From: an uncultured Glaciecola sp.
GTDB taxonomy: Bacteria; Pseudomonadota; Gammaproteobacteria; Enterobacterales; Alteromonadaceae
Direction of reading: 5' to 3'
Assembly (NCBI RefSeq): GCF_937770335.1
Contig: NZ_CALJHY010000003.1
Location: forward strand, 248,001-312,000
DNA: 64,000 bases
How positions within the stretch are numbered: the first letter of the stretch is position 1; every line of letters begins with the position of its first letter. The translations under genes were made by a program, and so were the position numbers. This document shows, piece after piece, positions 1-7,811 of the stretch. A model generated the notes under the pieces. The model was not told the DNA's origin, searched no databases, and was given only the letters and a program-made list of their open reading frames with translations.

Positions 1-697
1 CAACTCTATCGGTAACGTCGCCTGTTTCACTCGCAATTTCTTTTAGTCGTTTCAGAGCTTCGAGTCCATTTTTCGCAACTTCAATTTCTAAGCCCAAAGG
101 TGTTAATGCTTTTTTGACTTGGTTTCTAGCTACAGAGGAATCATCCGCAATAAAAATCATTTTTCCTGCGCTCGATTTCACATCTAAGCTGTCGGCTAGA
201 TCTTGGCTGATATCAGTTTTCAAAGGCGATATTTCATTTAAAATCTTTTCGACATCAAGAATTTCGATAAGCTCGTCTTCTATTTCTGTTACTGCCGTTA
301 AGTAACTCGCCTTACCAGTGCCTTTTGGCGGCGGCAGGATGGAATCCCAGTTAGTATTGATAATACGCTCAACAGAGCCTACCAAAAAACCTTGAACAGA
401 GCGGTTATACTCCGCGATGATAATAAAACTATTTTCCAAATTTTCAATTCTGCGCCCGCCGGTAGCAAGACTTAAATCGATAATCGAAATTGTTTTGCCA
501 CGAATATGAGCAATCCCCCGAACCAAGGCATTGAGCTTGGGTATTTGGGTTAATGGGGGACATTGTAAAACTTCACGCACTTTAAATACGTTTATACCAA
601 AGCGCTGCATACCGTTGAGTCTAAATAACAGAAGCTCCAGTCGGTTTTGCCCCACTAACTGCGTTCGTTGATTAACCGAATCCATAATACTGGACAT
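1..697 (-). CDS. cheV: Chemotaxis protein CheV (3' end cut by window edge)
   Basis: CheV couples chemoreceptors to the CheA kinase and carries a receiver domain used in adaptation. The minus-strand reading starts MSSIMDSVNQRTQLVG. It continues through a CheW-like domain (about residues 15-160, with the conserved GIAHIRGKTISIIDL stretch) and then enters a response-regulator receiver domain with FIADDSSVARNQV, the acidic-pocket region. The remainder lies outside the window. The start at 697 follows a strong Shine-Dalgarno (GGAGG). An overlapping ATG four bases upstream is out of frame. It is divergent from flgA, as in Vibrio-type polar flagellar clusters where cheV is followed by cheR and the flgB operon. 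Confidence 0.93.
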   Translation of the reverse strand, partial: MSSIMDSVNQRTQLVGQNRLELLLFRLNGMQRFGINVFKVREVLQCPPLTQIPKLNALVRGIAHIRGKTISIIDLSLATGGRRIENLENSFIIIAEYNRSVQGFLVGSVERIINTNWDSILPPPKGTGKASYLTAVTEIEDELIEILDVEKILNEISPLKTDISQDLADSLDVKSSAGKMIFIADDSSVARNQVKKALTPLGLEIEVAKNGLEALKRLKEIASETGDVTDRV

Positions 698-769
698 TCA
701 TTACCTCCAATTTCAGTTTAGGCATGATTGTTGCGTTATCTAATATACCGTATTAAAGAACCACGTTTA

Positions 770-785
770 AGCGTTAAATGTGCCG
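770..785 (-). promoter_or_regulatory. Possible sigma-54 promoter of cheV
   Basis: Read on the minus strand, the site is CGGCACATTTAACGCT, with GG and GC dinucleotides at the -24/-12 spacing of RpoN promoters (consensus TGGCAC-N5-TTGC). It lies about 70 bases before the cheV start. The -12 half is imperfect (ACGC instead of TTGC). RpoN control of middle flagellar genes is known in polar flagellates. The assignment here is inference. Confidence 0.35.
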
Positions 786-852
786 AACTTTTGACACTCT
801 CTTTATCGTACAAATTTCATTCAGCTAACAAGAGAAAACAGGTAAAAGACAA

Positions 853-1560
853 ATGCAAATAAACATGAGTAAATCGTTATCGACAGCACTAGGCGTTGTC
901 TTGACCTATTTTTTAATGGTATTTACAACTTCCGCAAACGCCTCTCTTCACCAGACTATAAAGCATCAAGCAGAGTTGTATGTTCAACAAAATGCATTTA
1001 TTGACAACAGTGCTGATGTAAACATTCAAGCGGCTGAGGTAGATACCAGAATACATATACCACCTTGCACAGTACCGTATCAATTTGAGTCCTCTGACTC
1101 TAGCCTTAGACAGTCTAACGTGTCCGTAAAAGTGACCTGCCCAAATACAAACTGGTATCTTTTCACTTCTGTTGAAGTTGAGCAAACCAAGCCTGTGGTA
1201 GTTACATCAGAAACAATGAGTCCAGGCTCACTTTTAACTAATAAAAATTTATACATTGCCGATATTCCTATTAATAGACTGAGAGGATCAACTTATAGCA
1301 ATACCAAAAGCTTGGTAGGTGCGAGACTCAAACGCAGAGTAAGACCCGGCCAGATCATCAATAACGGAATGCTTTGCTTTGTATGCAAAGGTGATAAAGT
1401 CACTATAATGGCGGTTGCTAGCGGTTTAAGTTTAAAAGTGTCAGGTATTGCTCAGCAAGACGGAAATTTAGGTGACACAATAAGAGTACAGAATACAGCA
1501 TCGAAAAAAACAGTTTCGGCAACGGTATCAAGTACGAGCGAAGTGAGTATCCAAATTTAA
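853..1560 (+). CDS. flgA: Flagellar basal body P-ring formation chaperone FlgA
   Basis: FlgA is a periplasmic chaperone needed to assemble the FlgI P-ring around the flagellar rod. The 235-aa product has an N-terminal signal peptide (hydrophobic residues about 10-25, likely cleavage after SANA, residue 30). A C-terminal SAF-type domain contains the family signature region around VVTSETMSPGSLLTNKNL and the RLRRRVRPGQ-like segment before the end. Length is typical. A second in-frame ATG four codons in could also be used. It is divergent from cheV and upstream of flgM-flgN, the usual order of this regulatory corner of a polar flagellar cluster. Confidence 0.93.
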   Translation: MQINMSKSLSTALGVVLTYFLMVFTTSANASLHQTIKHQAELYVQQNAFIDNSADVNIQAAEVDTRIHIPPCTVPYQFESSDSSLRQSNVSVKVTCPNTNWYLFTSVEVEQTKPVVVTSETMSPGSLLTNKNLYIADIPINRLRGSTYSNTKSLVGARLKRRVRPGQIINNGMLCFVCKGDKVTIMAVASGLSLKVSGIAQQDGNLGDTIRVQNTASKKTVSATVSSTSEVSIQI

Positions 1561-1662
1561 TGGAAAACGATAAAATGTTGACGCTTTTTATTTGTAACGA
1601 AAGCAACGAGTAATATTTTTAGCAAAAACAGCAGAAAATGTGATTTTATTTCACTTTCTTGC

Positions 1663-1689
1663 TAAAGTTAAAAGATAAGAAGTCGATAA
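1663..1689 (+). promoter_or_regulatory. Sigma-28 (FliA) promoter upstream of flgM
   Basis: TAAAGTTA, an 11-base spacer, then GTCGATAA. This is a near-consensus FliA promoter (TAAAGTTT-N11-GCCGATAA) with exact spacing, ending 34 bases before the flgM start. It fits the known autoregulatory loop in which FliA transcribes its own anti-sigma factor. Confidence 0.85.
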
Positions 1690-1723
1690 CATCATTGAGG
1701 TCTTATAGGTTCTGGAAAAAATT

Positions 1724-2065
1724 ATGACAATTAATAATATAAACAACAATATAAATAACAACATAAACAAACCACAAGTTGACGGGCAAAAGCTGGCACA
1801 ACAACAAACGCAAAGTCAGCTAGGTGCAAACACGGCTCAAGCCGCTTCGCAGGCTGCTGCTTCTCGTCAGGATTCTGTGTCGTTAACGTCGTCTGCACAG
1901 CAACTTTCTCAAGTGCAAAGCAAGAGTAATGAAGCACCTGTGAATCAAGAAAAAGTTGATAAGCTGAAAAAAGCAATCGCTGATGGCGAATATAGGATAA
2001 ATCCAGAAGTTCTGGCGCAAAAAATTGCCAAACTGGAATCCCAAATTTTCGGAAATGGAGTGTAA
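1724..2065 (+). CDS. flgM: Anti-sigma-28 factor FlgM
   Basis: FlgM binds and inhibits FliA until the hook is complete and FlgM is exported through the flagellar secretion system. The 113-aa protein shows the conserved C-terminal FliA-binding region (VDKLKKAIADGEYRINPEVLAQKIAKLE). The N-terminal half is low in complexity, rich in Asn, Gln and Ala, and likely disordered, as expected for an exported anti-sigma factor. Residues 3-16 are an unusual Ile/Asn repeat. It is preceded by a strong sigma-28 promoter and followed 7 bases later by flgN. Confidence 0.95.
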   Translation: MTINNINNNINNNINKPQVDGQKLAQQQTQSQLGANTAQAASQAAASRQDSVSLTSSAQQLSQVQSKSNEAPVNQEKVDKLKKAIADGEYRINPEVLAQKIAKLESQIFGNGV

Positions 2066-2072
2066 AATCTAA

Positions 2073-2504
2073 ATGACTACTAGTTTATTAAGTGCAATTG
2101 ATAAACAAGCTGAGCAGTTAACTGCTTTGAAAGCATTATTAGAAAATGAGCTTCATTTGATCAGTTCGAGAGAACCTGAAACGTTGATGGCTTTATTGAA
2201 AGACAAAGAGGAGATGCTCTCGCTTATTGAAGAACAAGATAAATCTATCTCTTTGCTATTTGAAAAGGCAAAAGCTAATAAAGAGAACGTAGACGAAGCT
2301 TTAGCTGCAATGGACGGTTGTAATGCTATTATTCATGAGTGTAAGTATTTAACTCAAATAAATGCAAAGTCTGTTGAGCAGGGCCAATTGCGCTTAACCC
2401 ACCTGCGTAACCTGATGATGGAACTTCGCGCTCGCGAGTCGATGACCTACGACCGCACGGGCAAGACCACTGGCGATGGCGGTTCTAAGGGATATACAGC
2501 TTAA
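2073..2504 (+). CDS. flgN: Flagellar export chaperone FlgN
   Basis: FlgN is the cytoplasmic chaperone for the hook-filament junction proteins FlgK and FlgL. The 143-aa product is almost entirely alpha-helical and coiled-coil-like (LLSAIDKQAEQLTALKALLENELHLI at the N-terminus), as in the FlgN family. The C-terminal ARESMTYDRTGKT segment matches the tail that binds FlgK/FlgL. It lies immediately downstream of flgM, the standard two-gene operon. Confidence 0.9.
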   Translation: MTTSLLSAIDKQAEQLTALKALLENELHLISSREPETLMALLKDKEEMLSLIEEQDKSISLLFEKAKANKENVDEALAAMDGCNAIIHECKYLTQINAKSVEQGQLRLTHLRNLMMELRARESMTYDRTGKTTGDGGSKGYTA

Positions 2505-2804
2505 AAACCGGTAGGTACTATAGCCGAAGATGTGACTCCGTTAATGGGGCTTTTGTATGGCCTAAACGGCGTAGGCAACTTTAAAAACTAATTCTTAATT
2601 GAACTTAGCAACTACAAAGTATTCAAGTTCAATCAAGCGCCCTACTCTTAGTTAAATAATATTCCTCTTCTCGCTATTAATAAAAACGCGACTCCTCCAA
2701 TTCGAATAGTGAACTCTGGAAACATTAAAGCCCAAATCATAGACGCTTAAATTATACGCACCCGAATCATGAATATTCTAAGCAGTTTCTGTGTATCGCA
2801 CATA
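2505..2804. other. Non-coding stretch between flgN and flgP
   Basis: About 300 bases at the convergent ends of flgN and flgP. I see no convincing gene, tRNA or repeat. The only clear signal is the flgP terminator at its right edge. Confidence 0.5.
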
Positions 2805-2828
2805 AAAAAGCCAGCATTAAATACCGGC
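2803..2828 (-). terminator. Rho-independent terminator after flgP
   Basis: On the minus strand a 7-bp stem (GCCGGTA / TGCTGGC, with two wobble pairs) and a 5-base loop are followed by a run of six T. It lies about 33 bases past the flgP stop. Confidence 0.65.
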
Positions 2829-2860
2829 CTTATCATCATTTATTTTTAATTTAACAACCT

Positions 2861-3343
2861 TTAATAATAAGTGACCTTTCTAATTTTCTTTGGCTTTGCG
2901 GTCGACAGATAAATATCGTAAACGCGAGACATATCTAACTCGAGTTCAGTTGCATACGTATCCTCGCCTACTGGGTAAGTTTTGGTTACTCTTGCCCCCC
3001 GTATTACGCCTTCAACAGAACTTTTCAACTGGTTGTTGGTTAAAATTAGATTTGCCAACTCTTGCTCACCGTCAACTTTTTGGCCAAAAACCTGTTCTGC
3101 AAGTTCTCGATAGGCATCCAATTTAGACGCCTTTATCGCCATTAATGTTTTGGTAGACTCATCACCGCCGAGTTGTGCTGAAATTGGCGCATAACCCACA
3201 GCGCTTAACACCGGATAGTTTATCGGCTCAATTGTTTCCCACTCAACATGTTTGGTAAACATAGAGCTACAGCCCGATAGCCCTAAACAAGTAATAACTC
3301 CCATAGAAGCTACAATGACGCGTATTTTATTCATCTTTGGCAT
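2861..3343 (-). CDS. flgP: Flagellar assembly lipoprotein FlgP
   Basis: FlgP is an outer-membrane lipoprotein of the LPP20 family that forms the outer-membrane-associated ring of polar flagellar motors. The 160-aa precursor has a lipoprotein signal ending in the lipobox LSGC, making Cys25 the lipidated residue. An LPP20 domain (about 45-150) contains SKLDAYRELAEQVFGQKVDGEQEL. An ATG three codons later is an alternative start. It is divergent from flgT with a 249-bp gap. The usual partner gene flgO is not in this window. Confidence 0.88.
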   Translation of the reverse strand: MPKMNKIRVIVASMGVITCLGLSGCSSMFTKHVEWETIEPINYPVLSAVGYAPISAQLGGDESTKTLMAIKASKLDAYRELAEQVFGQKVDGEQELANLILTNNQLKSSVEGVIRGARVTKTYPVGEDTYATELELDMSRVYDIYLSTAKPKKIRKVTYY

Positions 3344-3481
3344 ATTCTACCTATCCATATTTTTATTGATTACGTGACTAATTATTAGCCCCATACATCA
3401 GTGTATTTATTCAGCGGTGACCTATAGTAAAGTCAATGCAAAATATGCACCATTTATTCGAGGAATATAAACTGAATACTC

Positions 3482-3497
3482 TGGCACATAACTTGTA
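3482..3497 (+). promoter_or_regulatory. Possible sigma-54 promoter of flgT
   Basis: TGGCACATAACTTGTA matches the RpoN consensus TGGCACG-N4-TTGC with GG at -24 and correct spacing. The -12 C is replaced by T. It lies about 96 bases upstream of flgT. RpoN control of flgT-type genes is known in Vibrio. Use here is inferred. Confidence 0.5.
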
Positions 3498-3592
3498 TAG
3501 GTTTGTATATATAAAGCACCTGCGTGCTAATCACTGGTTGTTGACACACACCACTAGTGAGCCACCATACAAGCCGAAAAGTGAATTGACCG

Positions 3593-4750
3593 ATGAAATT
3601 TGTACATTATATAAGTTACGCAATATTATTAAGCTCATTAACATGGGTTCAAACCGCAAGTGCAGCGTGGTTTTCAGCAACAGGACAAGCTACTATTTTA
3701 CATGGTGATAAAATAGCAGCAAAACAGCAAGCAACCGAAGAAGCGATTAAACAAGCATTGCTTTTTGCCGGCGCATCAGTTCGAAGCGTACAACAAATGA
3801 CGAATGGTTTATTAATGGATGATCATTTAGAAATTCGCACAAGTGGCGAAGTTAATACTTTAGAACTCATAGATGAAGTTTATTCGGATGGCTATGTAAC
3901 CGTTTCTATTCGTGCGGATATCTTTTCGCAAGAATCTCAGTGTTCAGCCGCTGACTATACCAAAAGATTAGCCACAACCTACTTCCCTATTCGTTATGGT
4001 TCGCAAGCAGCGGATGGACAAATACATAAGCTAGGCGCTGCCGCAGCATTAAAAATGCAAGAAACATTTTCGCAAATAAGCACCAGCTTAACCCTGAGTG
4101 AAGTCGAGCCATATACACTAAATTGGCACAATACCGACAAACAAATTCAAGCCACTAAGTTAGCTCAAAAAACCGACGTACAATATGTACTCGCAGTAAC
4201 CATAGATGATATTAGTGTTGAACGTAACCAAGCAAATTCGTTTAAATTTTGGAAGGGTGAACAAGCTATCCGCAACTTTGCCTACACACTGACCTTATTG
4301 AATGGAGCCTCGGGTGAAGAGTTAATGAATAAACAGTATCGTATTTCCGAGGATTGGGAATACGATATGACCCGCAAGCTAGACGTTAACTCAGATCAGT
4401 TTTGGCGAAGTGGTTATGGCCGGGCAGTACTCAAAGTAATGCAACGATCTGCAGTGGATTTAGAAGAGTTTGCCGTTTGTGAACCGACGATGGGCAGAAT
4501 TTTGGCAGTCTCCAATAATCAGTTGCAAATAAACCTAGGCAAAAATCAAAAAGTAAAAGCGGGCGACACATTAACGTTATTCAGTGTGCAGCAAATTAGG
4601 GACTCGTTCGGCCAAGAATATAGGCAGTTTGTTTTACACCCAACGCCCCTTGTGGTGACTCAAGTATTCGCAGAAACAGCCACCGTGACTAGCCGAGATA
4701 GCAGCCTATTAGCAAATATCCAACCAAACGACTATGTAGCGCGACAATAG
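3593..4750 (+). CDS. flgT: Flagellar assembly protein FlgT
   Basis: FlgT forms the H-ring around the basal body in sodium-driven polar flagella and helps anchor the MotX/MotY T-ring. The 385-aa protein starts with a signal peptide (cleavage likely after TASA, residue 24). Next comes the FlgT N-domain, in which ATILHGDKIAAKQQATEEAIKQALLFAGASV resembles the LPP20-like fold. Middle and C-terminal domains follow, the last beginning near GRILAVSNNQLQINLG. Length matches the family. It pairs divergently with flgP and supports a Vibrio/Alteromonas-type flagellum. Confidence 0.92.
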   Translation: MKFVHYISYAILLSSLTWVQTASAAWFSATGQATILHGDKIAAKQQATEEAIKQALLFAGASVRSVQQMTNGLLMDDHLEIRTSGEVNTLELIDEVYSDGYVTVSIRADIFSQESQCSAADYTKRLATTYFPIRYGSQAADGQIHKLGAAAALKMQETFSQISTSLTLSEVEPYTLNWHNTDKQIQATKLAQKTDVQYVLAVTIDDISVERNQANSFKFWKGEQAIRNFAYTLTLLNGASGEELMNKQYRISEDWEYDMTRKLDVNSDQFWRSGYGRAVLKVMQRSAVDLEEFAVCEPTMGRILAVSNNQLQINLGKNQKVKAGDTLTLFSVQQIRDSFGQEYRQFVLHPTPLVVTQVFAETATVTSRDSSLLANIQPNDYVARQ

Positions 4751-4871
4751 GGTCTTTTTACTCCCTTAGTTTATAAATAATATAGGCTGGGTCTCTTGAT
4801 AATACTTGATAGCATGACACTTCCTGAGAGACCTGTAATGCTGGAATCCGCTAATGAGGGAAAGGTTACGG

Positions 4872-4900
4872 TTGTTTTACTGGAATTTTTCACGCAGAAT
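4872..4900 (+). promoter_or_regulatory. Probable sigma-70 promoter of tRNA-Arg
   Basis: TTGTTT, a 17-base spacer and CAGAAT, placed so that transcription would begin a few bases before the tRNA 5' end at 4916. Position and spacing support it; the hexamers are only moderate matches. Confidence 0.45.
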
Positions 4901-4915
4901 ACTGCCGTAGGTTTT

Positions 4916-4991
4916 CCGCCCTTAGTTCAGCTGGATAGAACAACCCCCTCCTAAGGGGTAGACACAGGTTCGAATCCTGTAGAGCGGACCA
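4916..4991 (+). tRNA. tRNA-Arg (anticodon CCT)
   Basis: A full cloverleaf can be drawn by eye. The acceptor stem is 4916-4922 with 4981-4987. The D-stem is GTTC/GAAC. The anticodon stem is ACCCC/GGGGT around loop CTCCTAA, with anticodon CCT at 4950-4952. The T-arm is ACAGG-TTCGAAT-CCTGT. Discriminator A is at 4988 and an encoded CCA at 4989-4991. One C-A mismatch is present in the acceptor stem (4920 with 4983). It reads the AGG codon. Confidence 0.92.
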
Positions 4992-5179
4992 TTCCACTTC
5001 CTTTGACTCAATCCGGTTTTAAAAAAAGACTGCGTTTAAACAATAATGAATCTGGTATCTTATTAATATAAAATTTTGATAGGTGCACTACATTGCAACT
5101 ACAGCTGCCGCGCAACATTACCTTTCGCCAGAGCAGGAGGTTTCTCGCTAGCGCGGTGGGGCAATTGTAATAAAGATGC

Positions 5180-5995
5180 TTACTCCGTAACTATATATCG
5201 AGCGTGAAAAAACTCGAGCATTTCTAATTTATCTGCAAGCACAAAGCCTTTGCTGTCAAATTTTTGTAAATCTTGGCTAGTCGGAAAAGTGTAATAATGG
5301 CCACCCGATTTTTGCGCTGAGCTATTAATTAGTTCCCCAGCAGCTATTTTCTTCACTGTTTTAGCTATCTCTACCACACCTTGTTCATACAAGGTAAGAA
5401 CATGCCAAAGGTATGAGCGTTTTTGGTCAATGGTTAAGGCGGTGACGGCGATCGTTCTGCCAGTATCTATATCGCTATTGTCGATGTAATGAAGCGTGCA
5501 TCCGATCGTTTTATCGCCATTCAGCATGGCCCAAAATGTAGCCATTACCCCTCGATACGCTGGCAATAAGCCGGAGTGCAAATTAATCACGCCAAAACGG
5601 GGAATGCCGATGATTGCTTCTCTAAGGATTATGCCGTAGCGAATAGAAATAATGAGATCAGGTTCGGTTTGTTTGAGTTTCTCAATACCCTCTGGTGTAT
5701 TTATATTATTTAGTATCGATACAGGCGAACATAGTTGCTTAGACAGCCCCTCGAAGCTTTTAAATTTAGCCTTATGGCTAAGTTCGCCATCTAATAATAC
5801 CGATAGTGTTTCAGTAAACATTTTTTGTTCGATAACCTTTAACGATAACAATGGCTTTGGCTTTGGCTTATTCTTACTACTCCCTACCTGTGAAGACAAA
5901 AACAGGCTAACGTCATTATTGACAAGTAGTGCCAACAGCATGTTGACTGCGTAATTACTGGCAATATCTTGATTAGCTAATATAGTAATTTTCAT
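5180..5995 (-). CDS. Formyltransferase-family protein (Fmt/ArnA-like fold), substrate unknown
   Basis: A 271-aa protein with a formyl_trans_N Rossmann-like domain. The catalytic region shows the family's Asn-x-His within INLHSGLLPAYRG (about residues 137-149). The downstream aspartate lies in HYIDNSDIDTGRTI, completing the N-H-D arrangement of 10-formyltetrahydrofolate-dependent formyltransferases. It is shorter than methionyl-tRNA formyltransferase and lacks the Fmt C-terminal tRNA-binding domain. A sugar-nucleotide or amino-sugar acceptor, as in surface polysaccharide synthesis, is possible but unsupported by neighbours. The adjacent EamA exporter is on the same strand 11 bases upstream, so the two may be co-transcribed. 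Confidence 0.75.
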   Translation of the reverse strand: MKITILANQDIASNYAVNMLLALLVNNDVSLFLSSQVGSSKNKPKPKPLLSLKVIEQKMFTETLSVLLDGELSHKAKFKSFEGLSKQLCSPVSILNNINTPEGIEKLKQTEPDLIISIRYGIILREAIIGIPRFGVINLHSGLLPAYRGVMATFWAMLNGDKTIGCTLHYIDNSDIDTGRTIAVTALTIDQKRSYLWHVLTLYEQGVVEIAKTVKKIAAGELINSSAQKSGGHYYTFPTSQDLQKFDSKGFVLADKLEMLEFFHARYIVTE

Positions 5996-6006
5996 TATTC
6001 AGCATC

Positions 6007-6870
6007 CTACGCGCGCTTGCGTGTCTCAAACCAGATATTAAGGTAGTTACCCATAAATATAATGATGGCACCAACCAAAACCCAGACATCGATGGCCTCG
6101 TTATACATCACCATTGCCGCAACGGCGATGATAGGTAAACGAACAAAATCAAGCGGGGCAACAACCGTAGCAGGTGCGATGGTCAGCGCCTTAGTAATAC
6201 AGAAATGTGCCAGCAACCCACAACAAGCAACTAGTCCTAACAGAGGCATATCTATGGCACTGGGCAGTGCGATATCTCCATCATATCCTGCTGAAACCAA
6301 ACCAAAGATCAGTTGTAGCCCGGACATATATAGCATGATAGCCGAAATATTCTCTGTTCGAGTTAACCGTTTGGTGAACACATAAGTGAGCGCAAAGAAA
6401 ACCGCACAAGATGCCGCAGCTAAAATGCCTGGATGCAGACTTCCTATATCAGGACGCGCAACAATCAGAATGCCTACAAAGCCCATTAGCGCAGCAATGA
6501 TGCGTATTAATGTCAGGCGTTCCCCCAACAGCAGCGCAGAGAGCAAGATAACCCATAATGGTGTAGTGAATTCAAGCGCAAAAACCTGCGCCAACGGGAT
6601 CATAGTCACCGCATAGAACCAAAGATTCTGGCCGGTAAAATGAAACACATTCCGAATGAGATGAGTGCGCCAAGCGCGGATACCGATCTGCCTGAACGTT
6701 CCGGTTGCATAGATCAGCACTAGCACTATAAGCAAACCTATAGCCGAACGGTACAGCATGATTTCAAACGTATCAAACCCATCACCGAGTTCGCGCCCTG
6801 CAATAGCCATAGCAGTAAAGCTGGATATCGCACCCAACATCCACAACGCAGCTTGTACGGTTTGACTCAT
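6007..6870 (-). CDS. DMT superfamily transporter (EamA domains)
   Basis: A 287-aa inner-membrane protein with about ten hydrophobic segments arranged as two EamA repeats (about 5-135 and 145-280). This is typical of drug/metabolite transporters that export amino acids or other small metabolites. The first repeat contains the conserved FxxxALxxTPLWVILLSALLLGERLT pattern and the second ends in a MYNEAIDVWVLVGAIIIFMGNYL motif. Length is standard. The substrate cannot be deduced. It lies just upstream of the formyltransferase-like gene on the same strand. Confidence 0.85.
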   Translation of the reverse strand: MSQTVQAALWMLGAISSFTAMAIAGRELGDGFDTFEIMLYRSAIGLLIVLVLIYATGTFRQIGIRAWRTHLIRNVFHFTGQNLWFYAVTMIPLAQVFALEFTTPLWVILLSALLLGERLTLIRIIAALMGFVGILIVARPDIGSLHPGILAAASCAVFFALTYVFTKRLTRTENISAIMLYMSGLQLIFGLVSAGYDGDIALPSAIDMPLLGLVACCGLLAHFCITKALTIAPATVVAPLDFVRLPIIAVAAMVMYNEAIDVWVLVGAIIIFMGNYLNIWFETRKRA

Positions 6871-7223
6871 AAGCTACCTGCTATCTTGCATCGCCACACA
6901 ATGCTTGTGCTTCTCTCACCCAAAACAGATTTAGTAATCAATAAATCTGTAATTGATTGCGCCTGATGCCCTTTTTTCTTCATTGTAAATCGACCGTCAA
7001 CATCATTCCAAAAAATACCCACGATAGAACAAACAGCTTGAATCTAAAGAGAGTAAACGATGTACCTGTTCTATTCAACAATCGTTAGGCGCGCAAAGTG
7101 ACACCCACTTTATATTGAGTGCTATCGACTTAGCACTTGAGTAATCAATATATCGACTGGACTAAGTCGACCTAAATGGCGTATAAGCGTTGTCTATCTA
7201 ACAACAATCAACGAGGTTCTTAT
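6871..7223. other. Intergenic region with overlapping inverted repeats (divergent EamA / smrA)
   Basis: This 353-base region is between divergent genes and should hold both promoters. It contains an inverted repeat ACAGATTTA/TAAATCTGT (6925-6950). A second one, AATCAAT/ATTGATT (6936-6958), overlaps it, so the two hairpins exclude each other. No coding signal was seen. Confidence 0.5.
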
Positions 7224-7811
7224 ATGTCGCATTCTCTTCCCCATGACCCTTCGTTTTTTGCAGAGATGAGTGACGTTAAGCCGCTATCTGAAACAGATAA
7301 AGTCGCACTAACAAACAAAACTACCGAAACTCTAGCACAGAGACTGAAGCGCGAGGCCCTCATTGCTGAAGTTGAAATGGATGATAATGGATTGTCTGTT
7401 GATAAGGTTGAGCCGATTGATCCCCACGACTTTATTGAATACAAGCAAGATGGCGTGCAGCATGGCGTTTATAAAAATTTAAGACTGGGTAAATATCAAA
7501 TCGATGTTACGTTTAATATGACCCAGATGAAATTTGATGAAGCACGTATCGGTTTATATAAAACCATAAAAGATTGTCATGAACGAGGTATCAGAACCCT
7601 ATTAGTACAACACGGGATGGGACTAAACAGTAAGCCCTTCCCTGCCTTTTTAAAGAGCTATGTTAATCAATGGCTACGCCAAATTGATATAGTCATTGCT
7701 TTTCACACCGCACTAAAACAGCACGGTGGGTTAACGTCGGTATATGTTTTAATAAAAAAGCATCCAGACCAAAAGTTGATCAATCGCGAAAGAAACCGAC
7801 GCGTTGGTTAG
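7224..7811 (+). CDS. smrA: Smr-domain endonuclease SmrA (YdaL-like)
   Basis: A 195-aa protein matching the E. coli YdaL/SmrA pattern. It has the [16 protein letters not shown] segment (about residue 73 on), then an Smr domain with the QHGMG loop (HGxG motif) and a terminal HHGG-like [14 protein letters not shown]. Smr domains are DNA/RNA nicking nucleases linked to repair or mRNA quality control. As in SmrA proteins, the LDLH motif of MutS2-type Smr domains is not conserved. The start [12 protein letters not shown] at 7224 is preferred because ACGAGG precedes it; an in-frame ATG at 7176 would add 16 unlikely residues. The 3' end overlaps purL by 4 bases, convergently. Confidence 0.88.
   Translation: MSHSLPHDPSFFAEMSDVKPLSETDKVALTNKTTETLAQRLKREALIAEVEMDDNGLSVDKVEPIDPHDFIEYKQDGVQHGVYKNLRLGKYQIDVTFNMTQMKFDEARIGLYKTIKDCHERGIRTLLVQHGMGLNSKPFPAFLKSYVNQWLRQIDIVIAFHTALKQHGGLTSVYVLIKKHPDQKLINRERNRRVG

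Noticed and set aside
913-1185. Antisense ORFs over flgA, purL, dnaE, accA and the receptors
   Set aside because: They lie opposite strongly recognised genes in frames that mirror codon bias and show no domains or ribosome sites.
1730-1770. Repeat array at the flgM start
   Set aside because: It is the codons for the Ile/Asn-rich N-terminus, short and imperfect, not a separate repeat element or CRISPR.
4916-5180. tRNA-Arg as an integration site with a mobile element downstream
   Set aside because: No integrase and no repeat of the tRNA 3' end was seen nearby.
7176-7223. Upstream in-frame ATG for smrA
   Set aside because: The ATG at 7224 has a good ribosome site and gives the family N-terminus.
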